Assembly: GCA_009746045.1 (NCBI GenBank) | Contig: RPFO01000156.1 | Coordinates: 6,616,125 to 6,680,124, forward strand | DNA: 64,000 nucleotides | Direction of reading: 5' to 3' | Source of the DNA: Mesostigma viride | Lineage: Eukaryota; Streptophyta; Mesostigmatophyceae; Mesostigmatales; Mesostigmataceae | Shown here: piece by piece, positions 1-10,700 of the stretch | How positions within the stretch are numbered: position 1 is the first letter of the stretch | How the letters are laid out: the number at the start of each line of letters is the position of its first letter | The notes under the pieces: model-generated | Databases searched by the model: none | What the model saw: the letters and a program-made list of their open reading frames with translations, nothing else | Told to the model about the DNA's origin: nothing | Translations under genes and position numbers: made by a program

Positions 1-90
1 CTGATGATAGTCGCGTTGCTGATGGCTTGTTGGAACCCTCGATACTCACATCCACGGTCCTCTCCCCCTCCCCCATGCCGCCCCTCCCAG
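1..90 (+). other. Intron 3' end of the FtsH-like gene
   Basis: Non-coding sequence ending in a C-rich pyrimidine tract and CAG at 88-90, directly before the M41 motif. Inferred to be the last intron of the truncated gene. Confidence 0.65.
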
Positions 91-710
91 GCCGTGCGGC
101 CGAGGAGGCGGTCTTTGGCAAGATGGGCATCACCGTGTCCACGTCCAAGGACGTGGAGACCGCCAACCTGCTGGCAAACGCGATGGTGACCCAGTACGGA
201 TGGTCGGAGCTGGGGTTGTACACGTATGAGGATCCGCAGTTCATCACGCCGCGCGCCCGCCGGGAGATCGACGGCCACCGGACGCGGCTGGTGCAGGAGG
301 CCTACGCGTCTGCGCTGACCACTGCCCGCCGCCACGTGCCGGCAATTCGCGCGCTCGTGGACGAACTCATGTCGTCCGAGGTGGTGCTGGGCGCGCGCGT
401 GCGGGAGATTGTTGCGGCAGCGCCGGTGCTGGATATCCAGGAGGAGGACGGGGCGGCGATCGATGCCGAGGTGGTCGGCGCGAGGTTAGAGGGAGGGAAG
501 GACGGCACATGCGTCGGGTGCGCGGCGTTCTTGGAAGGCAAGGGGAGGGTCGGCACGGCGGTCTTCCGGGGCGGGGTGGTGCGCAGCTCGGCGGGGGGGC
601 ATGAGAGCAACAACGCACATGCAGAGAGCATTGGGGTGGCATCGCAGGGGCATCAAGACAAGCCAGGGGTGGCGGTGGATGCGGAGCGCGCGGCCTTGCG
701 GCCACTATAA
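91..710 (+). CDS. FtsH-type AAA protease / FtsHi, C-terminal exon (5' partial)
   Basis: This is the terminal exon of a membrane-bound FtsH-like AAA+ protease or one of its proteolytically inactive plastid relatives (FtsHi). The intron acceptor CAG ends at 90 and the exon opens in frame with the peptidase-M41 signature GRAAEEAVFGK. It continues with a STSKDVETANLLANAMVTQY-type helix, YGWSELG, and the helical tail that normally closes M41 domains (REIDGHRTRLVQEAY). About 60 residues of Gly/Ala-rich sequence follow before TAA at 708-710. The AAA module and the zinc HEXXH site would lie upstream of the window, so protease versus pseudo-protease cannot be decided. FtsH proteins act as hexamers in thylakoid, envelope or mitochondrial membranes and degrade or thread membrane proteins. 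The family call is firm; the subtype is open. Confidence 0.82.
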
Positions 711-1228
711 GGGAGGGGGGGGTTCCTGTGAAGGGTTTCTGTGGCGGATGGCAGCCACAAGTGTGGCAGTTAGACGCCGAGTTACAGAGACGCGGATGCC
801 AGTAGTGTGTGAGCCGAGGCTTACGGTCTTGAGGACCCCTTTTTTCCCTCCTTTCAATAGTTGCTCCAGTGTTGTGTGTTTCTGCCGCAGGTGGGGCTGT
901 CGGTTGACTAGCGGCTAGGGGTTCATTACAATCTTTTTCCACCATGTTCCAACATGCAAGAGCGTGGGCGTTATATGTCGGTTCTCTAGCAGTGTCCAGG
1001 GCACTTCCGTAAAGTCTGCATTGCTGAGCAGTTTTCCATGCTGGTCCCAGTTAGTTCCTCATCCACCTAGTTGCGCATGAAACCTGCCAACTCTGATTGG
1101 GTTTCTGGTCACTAACCAGGAAAAAGGACCTAACTTCACATAAAACGAATAAAAGCTTACCAAATCCATGAGACAACAACAATCTCCCCGGGCAAGGCGA
1201 GTCCATGCTTTTTCTAATATCATTATTG
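711..1228. other. Intergenic, 3' flank of the FtsH-like gene
   Basis: No coding signal or repeat that I can support on either strand. No TGTAA motif is seen close to the stop codon. Confidence 0.5.
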
Positions 1229-1409
1229 AATCTCTCGCCGCAAGAAGTTGATGAATCCCCCCTGGTCGCTTGATGTCGGTGACCTGACGTGGCCGGCCCA
1301 GCAGTGCAGCAACGCCACGATCAGTGCATGGCCAGCCTCTCTGACTATGTATCCGCCACATGTGCACAAGAGAAGCGGCCCAGGTGTACTGCCGGGCCGG
1401 ACGGGGACC
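1229..1409 (+). mobile_element. Degenerate LINE ORF1 fragment, left part
   Basis: This stretch is a decayed copy of the sequence at about 60160-60310. It has the same order of words (CTCGC-GCAAGAAG, CCTGGTCGCTTGA, GACCTGACG, CCCAGCAG, GTGTACTG, GGGGACC). In the better copy these encode the basic C-terminal part of a LINE ORF1-like protein. The reading frame is destroyed here. The homology stops at the TTAA at 1410-1413 and resumes after the TTAA at 3155-3158, so a younger element split it. Confidence 0.7.
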
Positions 1410-1413
1410 TTAA

Positions 1414-3154
1414 CCCGTGTTTTTTTAATTAGAACGCGATATATCGCGTTGTAAGCTTTTTTTAGAACGCGTATAGCACCTAAGGAAAATTTTTTTTCAT
1501 GGTCATGTATATACTTTCCTAAAAGCCCATAAATCAAAGGATTTTTTGAGCTACTCAGACCTACAAAATGCTTATTCATTAGAGAGATACACTGGTTTGA
1601 ATACAGGGGGGTCTGACCATGACCGCGATTTCTTGACCCTAGGTCACAAGTCATGTGCTTATTCACAAATGGTTCATGAAAAAAATCTGGCTTCTTGCAC
1701 GAGCTATGGGCAACATATGCAGGCTCTGTGAAACAAAACTCAGGCCCATTGGGCCACTGGAGCTATTTTTCATTAGCATCACAATTACAACGCAGTACAA
1801 CGCAGTGGGAAACATGAGAGCCCTTGACAACATTACGCAACGACCCGAGCCCCATAAACGGGGCCATAGTGAGCTTGGAGGGTCAAAACGTTGAACATAG
1901 GCGTTGTATAAGTTATACAGCATCAAACATGCATCAAACATCATGACTGGATGACCTAATATGACTGAATCAGGCAGCCATAGCCAAAGCATCATCCACT
2001 CTCACAACGTGTTGAGCACATGCCTCGTGGGAATGGTGGTGCTGGGTTTTCATTCCATAACGCGTGCAATACTGAAAGAAAGAGGCACGTGTAATGCAAG
2101 GCTTGGATAGGTTGAGTGATCCATGAGCTTACATGCAGGCAAAGATGACGCTGGAATGCATGCTAGCAAATGGTGGCAAGATGCTAACAACACATGATTA
2201 TACACCATGATTATGGGCACCCAGCTGATCTTCTTGCACAATCAACGCAGTATAAACCATCAACATCTAATCCTCACGATATATGCACGGCTTGACGACG
2301 TATACAGCACCTAAATACTGCACAACTGCAACCTGCTATGGCTGACATGCAAGCAACGTCGAGTAGGATGGCGGTCTTAGAGAGGCTGGGCAGAGGTCGG
2401 TAGAAATAAGTGGAAAACTGGCAGAAACTAGGTAGAAACACGATATACTTACGCCTGCAAGCACTATTGAGCCGGTGGCAGAGGCCATTTCCAGGAAAAT
2501 ACAGCATACCGTAGCAATAGCCACGGTCACGCCTTACGCTATTTGCAGGCACCATCATGCCCGGAGCTACCCAATAAAAGTCTGCACAAATCTCGGTTTA
2601 GCCGAGAGTCCGGGCGTTCGGAATGAATAAACATGTGTTAAGAAGTCGAAACACCATGGAAATACCAAGCATGGTGCCGCAGCAGACCCGAGTCTTGACG
2701 TAATAATATGTATGCCGGTTTCCAGGGTTTCCGCATGAAAGTTGGGTGAGAAACTGGAAAAAACTACGTTTCCTTTGCCCCAGTACCTCAACAAACTCGT
2801 ACGTAGAAACCTAATTATCAACCTTTGAACGCATCATCATGGTCGTGCTACCCAACAGCCACTGAAATTCGCGCGAAAACTGGCGAGATCTACCTGCCGC
2901 CATCGCCGTCGTCTTCACCTTCGTCCCGCGAAAATGCCTGATTTCAGTGGTACATATTTGTTTGCAGCTGTCACAAAAAAAATACCAAAAATACCAGGAT
3001 TTTTTCTTGAACTCTATGAGATGTTTCTGACCTATCTTGAAAGTTTCAGACCAAAAATCGCATGTTTAATAGGTTTGCCACGTGTCAGATTACAACGCGA
3101 TACATCGCGTTCTAACCCTACAACGCGATGTATCGCGTTGTAAAAAAACACGGG
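1414..3154. mobile_element. Non-autonomous piggyBac-like DNA transposon
   Basis: The element is flanked by TTAA on both sides (1410-1413 and 3155-3158) and has inverted ends CCCGTGTTTTTTT / AAAAAAACACGGG. TTAA targets and termini opening with CCC are the hallmarks of the piggyBac superfamily. Just inside the ends lie palindromes of the form ACGCGATAYATCGCGT: one at about 1433-1450 on the left and two in tandem at about 3096-3140 on the right. These are likely transposase-binding subterminal repeats. The 1.7 kb interior is AT-rich with no transposase frame, so the copy is non-autonomous. It sits inside an older LINE ORF1 fragment that continues on both sides. Confidence 0.72.
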
Positions 3155-3158
3155 TTAA

Positions 3159-3190
3159 TGTGCAACAACAGACTGTACGGCCGAAGCTAG
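3159..3190 (+). mobile_element. Degenerate LINE ORF1 fragment, right part
   Basis: The sequence TGTGCAACAACAGACTG and what follows aligns with TGTGAACAAGAAACTG at about 60325 in the other copy. It directly continues the homology broken at 1409, which marks the far side of the piggyBac-like insertion. Confidence 0.55.
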
Positions 3191-3252
3191 CCCGGCCCCG
3201 CATGCAGCTAGGCTCCCCCGGCTGTATAGGAAGCTAGGTCATGCATGTTTAG

Positions 3253-3490
3253 ATGGGTATGGCAACATGCCGGGTTATATGCGACGTGGATTCTCCCGAT
3301 TTCTGGCCTGCGCTGGTTGTGTCGATCCTTGATACGCGGCGCGGTCACCAACATGGGACACACCGCAGATTTCTGGCCTGCATGCGCTGGCTGTATTCCA
3401 CATTGATCCCGCCATCTATGATTTTGCATGGCTGACATGCAGAGTAAGTGCTTGCGTGTCATGCGCATGGGCAAGCCACGGAGTACGTAC
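3253..3490. repeat. Dispersed repeat with TTCTGGCCTGCGCTGG core
   Basis: The core TTCTGGCCTGCGCTGG at about 3300 recurs at about 56617 and 58376 (same strand) and inverted at about 35716. The 3' part (about 3425-3492) matches about 36625-36690. No coding frame. This is a family of old interspersed repeats. Confidence 0.55.
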
Positions 3491-3492
3491 TA

Positions 3493-4294
3493 CGGTCATT
3501 CCCGCGTTAAGTTACGATTCTCAAGGTTACATTCCCGCGTTAAGTTACGACGCCGAAGTGTGGGCGGCGACCGTAACTTAAGCCTGGGTAACATCGTAAC
3601 TTAACGCGGCATTGAGCCAAACTGTATAGGCGTCAGGCTACGTTTTTGGCTGCGGAGGAGGCCGTTTTTGGTCGATTCCGGACGTCCGGACTCGATCCGG
3701 GATAAAAAACCCGCTAGCTATGCTGATAGCTAAGCGAGACGACTCTATCTCAAGGAGACTCTATCTAACTATCAAGGAGACAATCTATCTAACTATGATT
3801 GTGACGTTACAGTTTGTATAGGTATATAGCTGAATAGGCCATACTGAATGCTCCACTTATTGATTAGTGGTAACTAGCCCGAGCTCGGCAGGGAATAATA
3901 ACCCGGATTTTCGGAACACAGAACACTGCCTCACAGAACATAGCTGGCGCCATGCATGCAGGCTACGGCAGGATGAACAGCTCAGACGGATCTGAACTGA
4001 GGTGAACTAGCAAAGTCGCAGCTGCGCAATATCCTTGCTATCAGCCTATCACCGGCCCAAGCATCCCGCAGCGCCCAGCCTCGCCGCATCCAGAAATTGT
4101 ACGAAATGCCGTACTTTGAGCGCCCTTGATGCCGCAGCTGAATCGGGCTTGCCAAGAGCTGTCCAATGCCGTATAGAAGTCCGTCAGAGTAGGAGGGGGT
4201 GGGCTGCTAGCCTAAATATACCGTTAATTTACGTTCCTGCGTTAAGTTACGACACCCAGAATTTGGCGGCGATCGTAACTTGAGGGAATGACTG
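3493..4294. mobile_element. Tc1/mariner-like MITE (TA target)
   Basis: The element has inverted ends (CGGTCATTCCCGCGTTAAG on the left; reverse complement of the right end CAGTCATTCCCTCAAG) and is flanked by the dinucleotide TA at 3491-3492 and 4295-4296. Inner copies of CGTAACTTAACGC and its complement make the interior partly palindromic. A related locus at about 36650-36730 reads straight through, with one TA and no element, which is an empty paralogous site. There is no transposase frame. The length of 802 bp is large for a MITE, so a small internally deleted autonomous element is possible. Confidence 0.75.
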
Positions 4295-4296
4295 TA

Positions 4297-5189
4297 TGCT
4301 AATCTCATTAGACAATAATTACACGAAAGTTACAAATATCGTCTGCATCACATGCAGAGCAAAGTCGCTGTTCGCGTCATCCGCTCAACCCCTCTTACTC
4401 AGGTATGGGCGGATATGCATGATATAAGCAGCGATGGGCGGACATTGTCAAAGACTTCGGTACCTCCCAACTGCACCTCGAAAGGTTCTGACATGTCGCT
4501 ACCTGAGTGAGCGGTGCAAGCGCATTCTGTTCAATGCCCTTGTCCTTGATCAGTATCCTCCTTTACGCCTGCATGCGAGGCGTGGGCCCTAGACCAGGCG
4601 CTGAGCTAGCAGCTTGGCGACGGCACCGTCACTAGATCGAATGCTCCGTCCCATCCGATCGGCGTCCGCTAGCTACCAAGAGGGCCACATGACCCGGGCC
4701 GAGCTCTACTGCGAGCTCCCTCTTGTCACCGGCCCACACCATCCGACAACACCGCCTGCTCTAGATCTTTGCTGGCCATCTTGCCCACACAGACCAGGCG
4801 AATACCGATGTGGGCCCTACCGGGGGGCTTAGGACTGGCCAACCAGGTAGACACAGGTCTCCTCCTATGGCAGGGTCCCCTTGTCCCGTCGCAACCCACT
4901 GGCATGCGCATGCCGATGCGCATCACACGCAAGTACTTACTGAGGCAGGAGAAGACATGCATGCTATGTTGTGCTGCCCTGCGTAGTTGGTACTAACTAA
5001 TCCAGTGCATCTGCATCAGCACTGCCAAGGCTTCGCGAGGACAAACCCTCAAGCTAAGGGGTCCGATTCTGGATAATACTAGGCACCGTAAAGATAGCTA
5101 TTTTATTGATATACATCAGAGAAGAGGATTTCTCACTCGATAGATAGAGCGGGAACTGCCACCTGGGATGGGTAGGTCCCACCCTTGCA
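4297..5189. other. Intergenic with old repeat fragments
   Basis: The first 90 bases match about 36700-36760. The stretch at 4895-4945 is an inverted, diverged relative of about 3430-3480. I see no coding frame or RNA gene. Confidence 0.45.
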
Positions 5190-6686
5190 CTACCGTGCGG
5201 TTGGAGGACGCGACGACAAGGACGGCAAGATTGGCCCACCGCTGACACCTGTCACTGAGTCGCCAGGCCCATACTCTACCTTCCCACTATCCCTCGCATT
5301 TGTCGGTGGGCCAACCGGTCTGTGAACATCTCCAGCTTGGTCGCCTCCATTCACCCCCATTGTCACCGCTGCACCCCCCACGCTCCCTGGTGAGGAAAAG
5401 TTCGTAGGCGTGGCCCCTGGGTGACCATGGCCACCCCGCGACGAAGATGTGGACCCACCATCACGGTCAACCCGGCGCACGTCACCCTTCCTGCCCCCCC
5501 GGCCCCCGCCGCTGCTGTTTCCCCCCGCGCCGGGTGCCCCCCCCACGCTGGCATGGCGATGGGGCGGGCCAGGGACGGACCCCCCCAGGGGCGTCTTGCT
5601 ACGGGGGAGCGTGTACAGGTTCCCCCCCAGCTGCGTGGTCGCGAAACGGAGGTGCATGTCCCTGGCCGCCACGGGCGGGTGCTCTATACGCGGCGACTCG
5701 AGCAGCGCCATGCTCTGGGGGAAGGCATCCCTCACGACCCTCGCCTCGGGCACACCACTGCTGTCCGCGGCGCTATTGAAAAGGGCATTGCCAGGATTTG
5801 AACGCAGGACCTCGGGCACGATTGGGGCACTGGAGCCGTCCGCCCCCCCTGCAGGGCTGGGCCCGCGTTGACTCGGAAAGGCGGTGGCATCCCACGCGGA
5901 GGAAGCCTCTTGCTGCAGCTGCAAGGGTGCCATCGGTGGCGGCTGCTGCTGCATCAGCTGCATGTGGCGAGGGGACAGGAACGCCGCCGTGGGGGAGGAC
6001 ACGGTGGGCAGCCGGGGCTCGACCGTGGGAGAAGGGACAGTCCTTCTGTTGTCGCCTGCACCCCGGGCACTCTGCCACCCGCGATCAGGGTTAATGCTAT
6101 GATGACCTGTAGTGGTAGCAGAGGCAGTGGCTGCTGCGTACGCTGCTAGCGCCTCCCACGGTACACCGGCTGGAATTGCGACCGTTGGGCCTTGCCTGCT
6201 ACTGGCGGCCGTACCTACCGTAGAAGGAGCTGCACTGCTGGCCCCCTCTGCTTGCGCCTGGCTGCTGTAAGAAGCACCTGTGGCCTCGCCTTGCTGCCGG
6301 CTGCTCAAAGCGGCCTTCCTCTGGGCGACAGGCACCATGTCCACCGTCTCCACGGAGTCCTCGTGTGCAGGGTGGGCTGATGAGAGTGAGATGGCAGCGA
6401 CCGTGCCGTTGACAGTGGCTGGGCCTGGGGGGGTACTCGTGCCTCTATCTCTGGCCCCCCTCGTGGCGGTGGTGCAGGTGGTGCCGGTGGTGCCGAGGTT
6501 GCCCAGTGGCGTTCTTCTGCCAGACGCCCCCCCCCCTGTCCCTTGAACACACACCCCGGTCCCTTGAGGTTCCATGCGCTGTGCGTGCTGGCGCACCTCC
6601 ACCGGTTGTCGCAGGCCTGCGAACGGCGTCAGGTGGTTGGTCAGCAGCCGCCGCAGCGCGAATCGCCGCCCGTAGTTGCGCTTCAT
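5190..6686 (-). CDS. Hypothetical low-complexity protein
   Basis: An open frame of 498 codons reads on the minus strand. Its first 45 residues are basic and of normal complexity (MKRNYGRRFALRRLLTNHL, then a VEVRQHAQRMEPQG stretch). The rest is disordered: Thr/Gly/Ser/Pro/Ala-rich, with a short Gln/Met patch (LMQQQPPPM) and RGG-like GGGRGGRKG. No domain is recognised. The in-frame stop nine bases upstream sits in CCCATAG, which could equally be a 3' splice site, so the ATG may be internal to a terminal exon whose upstream exons I cannot find. GC-rich DNA keeps several frames open here, so the ORF length is weak evidence. It lies 1.1 kb downstream of the big gene on the same strand. Confidence 0.42.
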   Translation of the reverse strand: MKRNYGRRFALRRLLTNHLTPFAGLRQPVEVRQHAQRMEPQGTGVCVQGTGGGASGRRTPLGNLGTTGTTCTTATRGARDRGTSTPPGPATVNGTVAAISLSSAHPAHEDSVETVDMVPVAQRKAALSSRQQGEATGASYSSQAQAEGASSAAPSTVGTAASSRQGPTVAIPAGVPWEALAAYAAATASATTTGHHSINPDRGWQSARGAGDNRRTVPSPTVEPRLPTVSSPTAAFLSPRHMQLMQQQPPPMAPLQLQQEASSAWDATAFPSQRGPSPAGGADGSSAPIVPEVLRSNPGNALFNSAADSSGVPEARVVRDAFPQSMALLESPRIEHPPVAARDMHLRFATTQLGGNLYTLPRSKTPLGGSVPGPPHRHASVGGAPGAGGNSSGGGRGGRKGDVRRVDRDGGSTSSSRGGHGHPGATPTNFSSPGSVGGAAVTMGVNGGDQAGDVHRPVGPPTNARDSGKVEYGPGDSVTGVSGGPILPSLSSRPPTAR

Positions 6687-7769
6687 CTCCGCCTATGGGG
6701 CAGTAACAATTTGTCGGACAATCAGATAGCACGCACGCGCATGGCGGGAAAACAAGAAGGACAACGGCTTAGTTGTATGCCCATCGCTGCGCGTCATCTC
6801 GACATAACTTGGATAACAGTGCGCGTGTTTTTGCATCACATGGCACGCAGCGTGCAGGCACAGCCCTGCAACGTGCGCGGATGCAATTGAAGACAGGCAC
6901 GCACTTCTCAATCATGCATGCACACCCACCGGCATTACGGATGGATGCGGAGGGGGGCAGGGGTAGCATGCCATCCCATGATGACCTGTACACGCTGACC
7001 TGGCCTGTGCACCTACTGTGCACTCTACATGAGCATCCCGGCTTTCATGGACAACAGGGGGGGGCAAGCTAAGACAAGCCTACCATTATGGCGCACGGTG
7101 TTTGGCACACAGCACTTTCTTCGTGATGATCATGAGCAGCAGTACAAGGTACTCAGCATAACTGCCTCTTATGAGAGCTTGCTCTTGACTGAATGCCAAC
7201 CCCATAAGGCCAAGTGCAGACTTGCAGAAATGGTAAGCAGGCCATCCCAACTTGCCAGAAAAATCCGTGCGAGCTGATGTGCGTAAATGAAGAGTTGCAT
7301 TTGCATGCGTAGCATGATGTATAGTTGTGTATGCCTACAACGAAACTAGGAAGAAGGCTGCCTTTGTACTTTCTTATTCGATGCATCGAAATCGAAAGAG
7401 GATATACCAGCTGGTCCTCTGTCAGGGACTCCAAAAAGAAGTGGTGGCTGCTGGGTGACAGCAGCGAGGTCGGCGACATTGGTGGTGGTGTCAGCGGCGG
7501 TGGCGGCACCTTGGAGGGGTCCAGCAGCCGATAGACCGGAAGAGGGGGAATAATGACCTGGCGGTGGTGATGACCATGACAACACAAAAAGGCACACACA
7601 TCAAAGACGAAGGGACAAGAAGCAAAGCACCAAGAGATTGATGGCATGTGCTGTAAACAGACATGATTTGCGAGCACGTTTTCATCAAGGCAGGATGCCG
7701 TAGGAAACGAAAGCCAGGAAACAATACACATGGTCAGTTCTCAGGCTATTTGTAGTAGGCATTCCGTAG
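6687..7769. other. Intergenic / 3' flank of the large minus-strand gene
   Basis: Nothing coding is evident. Several cytosine runs and a GGTGGTGG-type stretch at 7480-7510. No clear TGTAA motif in the minus sense after the stop codon at 7770. Confidence 0.4.
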
Positions 7770-10700
7770 CTACAAAGTTTCATAGTCTTCCCTCCCCTCC
7801 CTCACCGGCTGGGTCCACCCCGCGTCTGCCTCGCTCTCGCGCCGCGCACTCAGCAGCTCCGCAAGGATGGCGTCGCGCCCCTCCAGCATGAGCGATATAA
7901 ATAGAAGCACCAGCTCGGCGTCATGCTCCGTCATGCCCCCTGCCAGGGAGTCCCCATCCTCATTACCGTCCCACAGCGTTGCTAATCGGGCCCCATCCCC
8001 GCCCACCCCCGGCCCCTCCTCGCCTTGCCCCCCCCCCGAATTCTGGGGCTGGTTTTCAATCACGTGATTCTTCTTCTTCTTGCCCATCGCGGATGCCAGC
8101 ATTTTCTGGCGGCGCGCCGCGTCCTCCCTCTGCGCCGCCTCGGTTGCCAGAAGTTGGTCCACTGCCTCCTCAGCCTCGGCGTAGGTCTGCGCGGCCACAC
8201 CCCCCGCGGTCATGGTCACGACCACCCCCCACGCGCGCCGCAGCCGCTCAAAGAGGGCCGTGTCGGCACGGAGCTTCTTCTCGCGCAGCTGGCAGGAGGC
8301 GGCCAGGGGAACGCGACATGTGCACACACATGCAAAAATGAGCAAACACGCGTGTGCACATAGGCATTAGGGTACCAAGGGGCGTCAGGCCAGGCTCGCA
8401 CAAATGAAAGAACAGGTCTTGGATCAACTAACCTGCAATCGAATGATAGCATTATTTTTCCGTTTAGTTTCGGTAATATAGTAGTAGTATACCGACTAGA
8501 ATATACCGACTGTTGGCACCTCTTTCCCCCCCTCTTCCCGCGCCCTCTTTCCCCCCCCCCCCCCCCCCACTTGTCGGTGAACTCTGGGTATGCCCCTAAA
8601 ACCCCTCAGAGCCCGGGAGAAGCCTTCAAATTCTCCCAAACCCGCCTGTGAGGCGGCGCCACAGCATCCGCATTGTGCGATCAGCCTACTTGTTCAGTAA
8701 ATTGCACCCGCCGTTGGGCCAGCACCATGATGCAGAGAGAGTCCTCTGTGGCCTGCCCACTGGAGGGGGTGTGAGAACCTTAGTAGGGCTAACTCCCTCC
8801 TTGTCGTGTACAGGGGTTGAAGGTTCCTTCATTGGTACCCACGTGACGGAGTCTACGAGCTTTTAATTAATTGATTCCCCCACTCCGCCCCCCCCCCCCC
8901 CCCCCCCCCCCCCCTTCCCCCCCCCCCCCCCCCCCCCCCCCCCTTTCCCCCCCCCCCCCCCCCCCCTTCCCCCCCCCTTCCCCCCCCTTCCCCCCCCCCC
9001 CCCCCCGCCCTTTGCCCCCATCCCTCCCCACTTCTCCCCACCTCCCATCTGTACAGCACTGCTCACCTCCAGCTCTGCTCGCTGCGCGTGGATCCCACGC
9101 TGTGCCGCCATGAGCGAGCCGGCCAGCGGGTCGGGCGTTGCCACGCGCTCAGGGGCCCTGTCCTCAGGACGGGCGCTCACGGCTGTGGCTTCTACTGGCA
9201 CCCGGCTCGCCTCTGCCACCGGCGCCGCTGGCTTGCTCTCCTCTGCCTTACCTTCGTCCACCTGGTCCTCCGTGTCCCCTTCCTCTGTCTCTTCTTCCTC
9301 CTTCAACTCGGTTTCTGATAAGAAAGACTCTGAAGGCTCAGGCTGTGCTGGCGTGGTGGCTTCTAGGGATGCTGCCTCCTCTTTCGATGGCAGTGAAGGA
9401 GGACTGGGAGAGAAGCCGGGCTCCGATTCCTTTGCCCACGCGATGGAGTTTCTTCTCAGCAGGGCGGCTTGTTCCTGGGCTATGGCCAGACGTGCCCCCT
9501 CTTCCTCCAGCTTCTCCGATAGGGCCTGCGAGTCGCGCCGCACATCCCCAAGTTTCGCGGACAGCTCACCGTTGAGACGTCGCAGGGAGGAGACCGCTTC
9601 GTTGGAGGCCGTCAGTTCTGGTGCAGGTGACGGGGCGCCCGCGTGTGTGTGATGAGAAGGTCATAGGCAGGTGAGTGATGAGAAGGTAATCAGCAGAGGT
9701 GTGTGTGATGAGAAGGATACCAGCAGGTGGGTGATATGAAAAGGTCGCAGGGGGCCCACGTGGAAGTTGTAGTAGAGGGTGAGATGCATCAATTATATCC
9801 CACCGGGCAGTACTAGATAGATGCGGGCGGGATGAATGCTAGAGTATAGGGTATGCCAATAGGCTAGGTTGACATGTCTATACTGGTGTGGTATTACATC
9901 GCCATCCGTGGTGGAGCAAGATAGAGCACTACTAGGGGATTGCTAGCAGGCGCGCATGGGTTGGTGGGAGGCAGCGCAGGGAAGGAATGCATGTCAACAG
10001 CTGGTGGAATAGCAATCTCCATAGTCTGCATCGCACCCCATTCAAGCCACATAGAGGGAATAGTCGAAGCTATTGTGGCTTAAATGACCATACCCATTGT
10101 GGTCACGGTAGGCTGTTTTCTTTACTGACCATCCTCCCCCCCCCCCACCCACCCACCCACCCCACCCGCCCGCCCACCCCGACCCACCCACCCCACCCCA
10201 ACCAATCCACCCCACCCACCCACCCACCCACCCACCCACCCACCCACCCACCCACCCACCCACCCACCCACCCACCCACCCACCCCGCCCCCGCCCGCCC
10301 GCCCGCCGCCCGCCGCCCGCCCGCCCGCCGCCCGCCCGCCCGCCCGCCCGCCCGCCCGCCCGCCCGCCCGCCCGCCCGCCCGCGCCGCCCGCCCGCCCGC
10401 GCCCGCCCGCCCGCCCGCCCGCCCGCCCGCCCGCCCGCCCGCCCGCCCGCCCGCCCGCCCGCCCACCCACCCACCCACTTCGCAGCAACTTTGACAAGGC
10501 ACACACTATCGTGATCCTACTACGGCATTCACTACATAAAAACCATCACACCACCGGTCTGATGGGGGCATGACCTTGTCAGTGGCCACAAGGTGTGGGG
10601 CATGTTCAAGTCAACGTGTCAAAAAACGGAGCCATTATTTCGAACCCATCAACCAAGGGTAAACAGGAAGGCGGATGGGGTACCAGCTCGGTTGGCCACC

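Noticed and set aside
10042-10514. Gly/Arg/Val and Pro/Ala-rich ORFs on both strands
   Set aside because: Generated by CCCA/CCCG repeats inside an intron.
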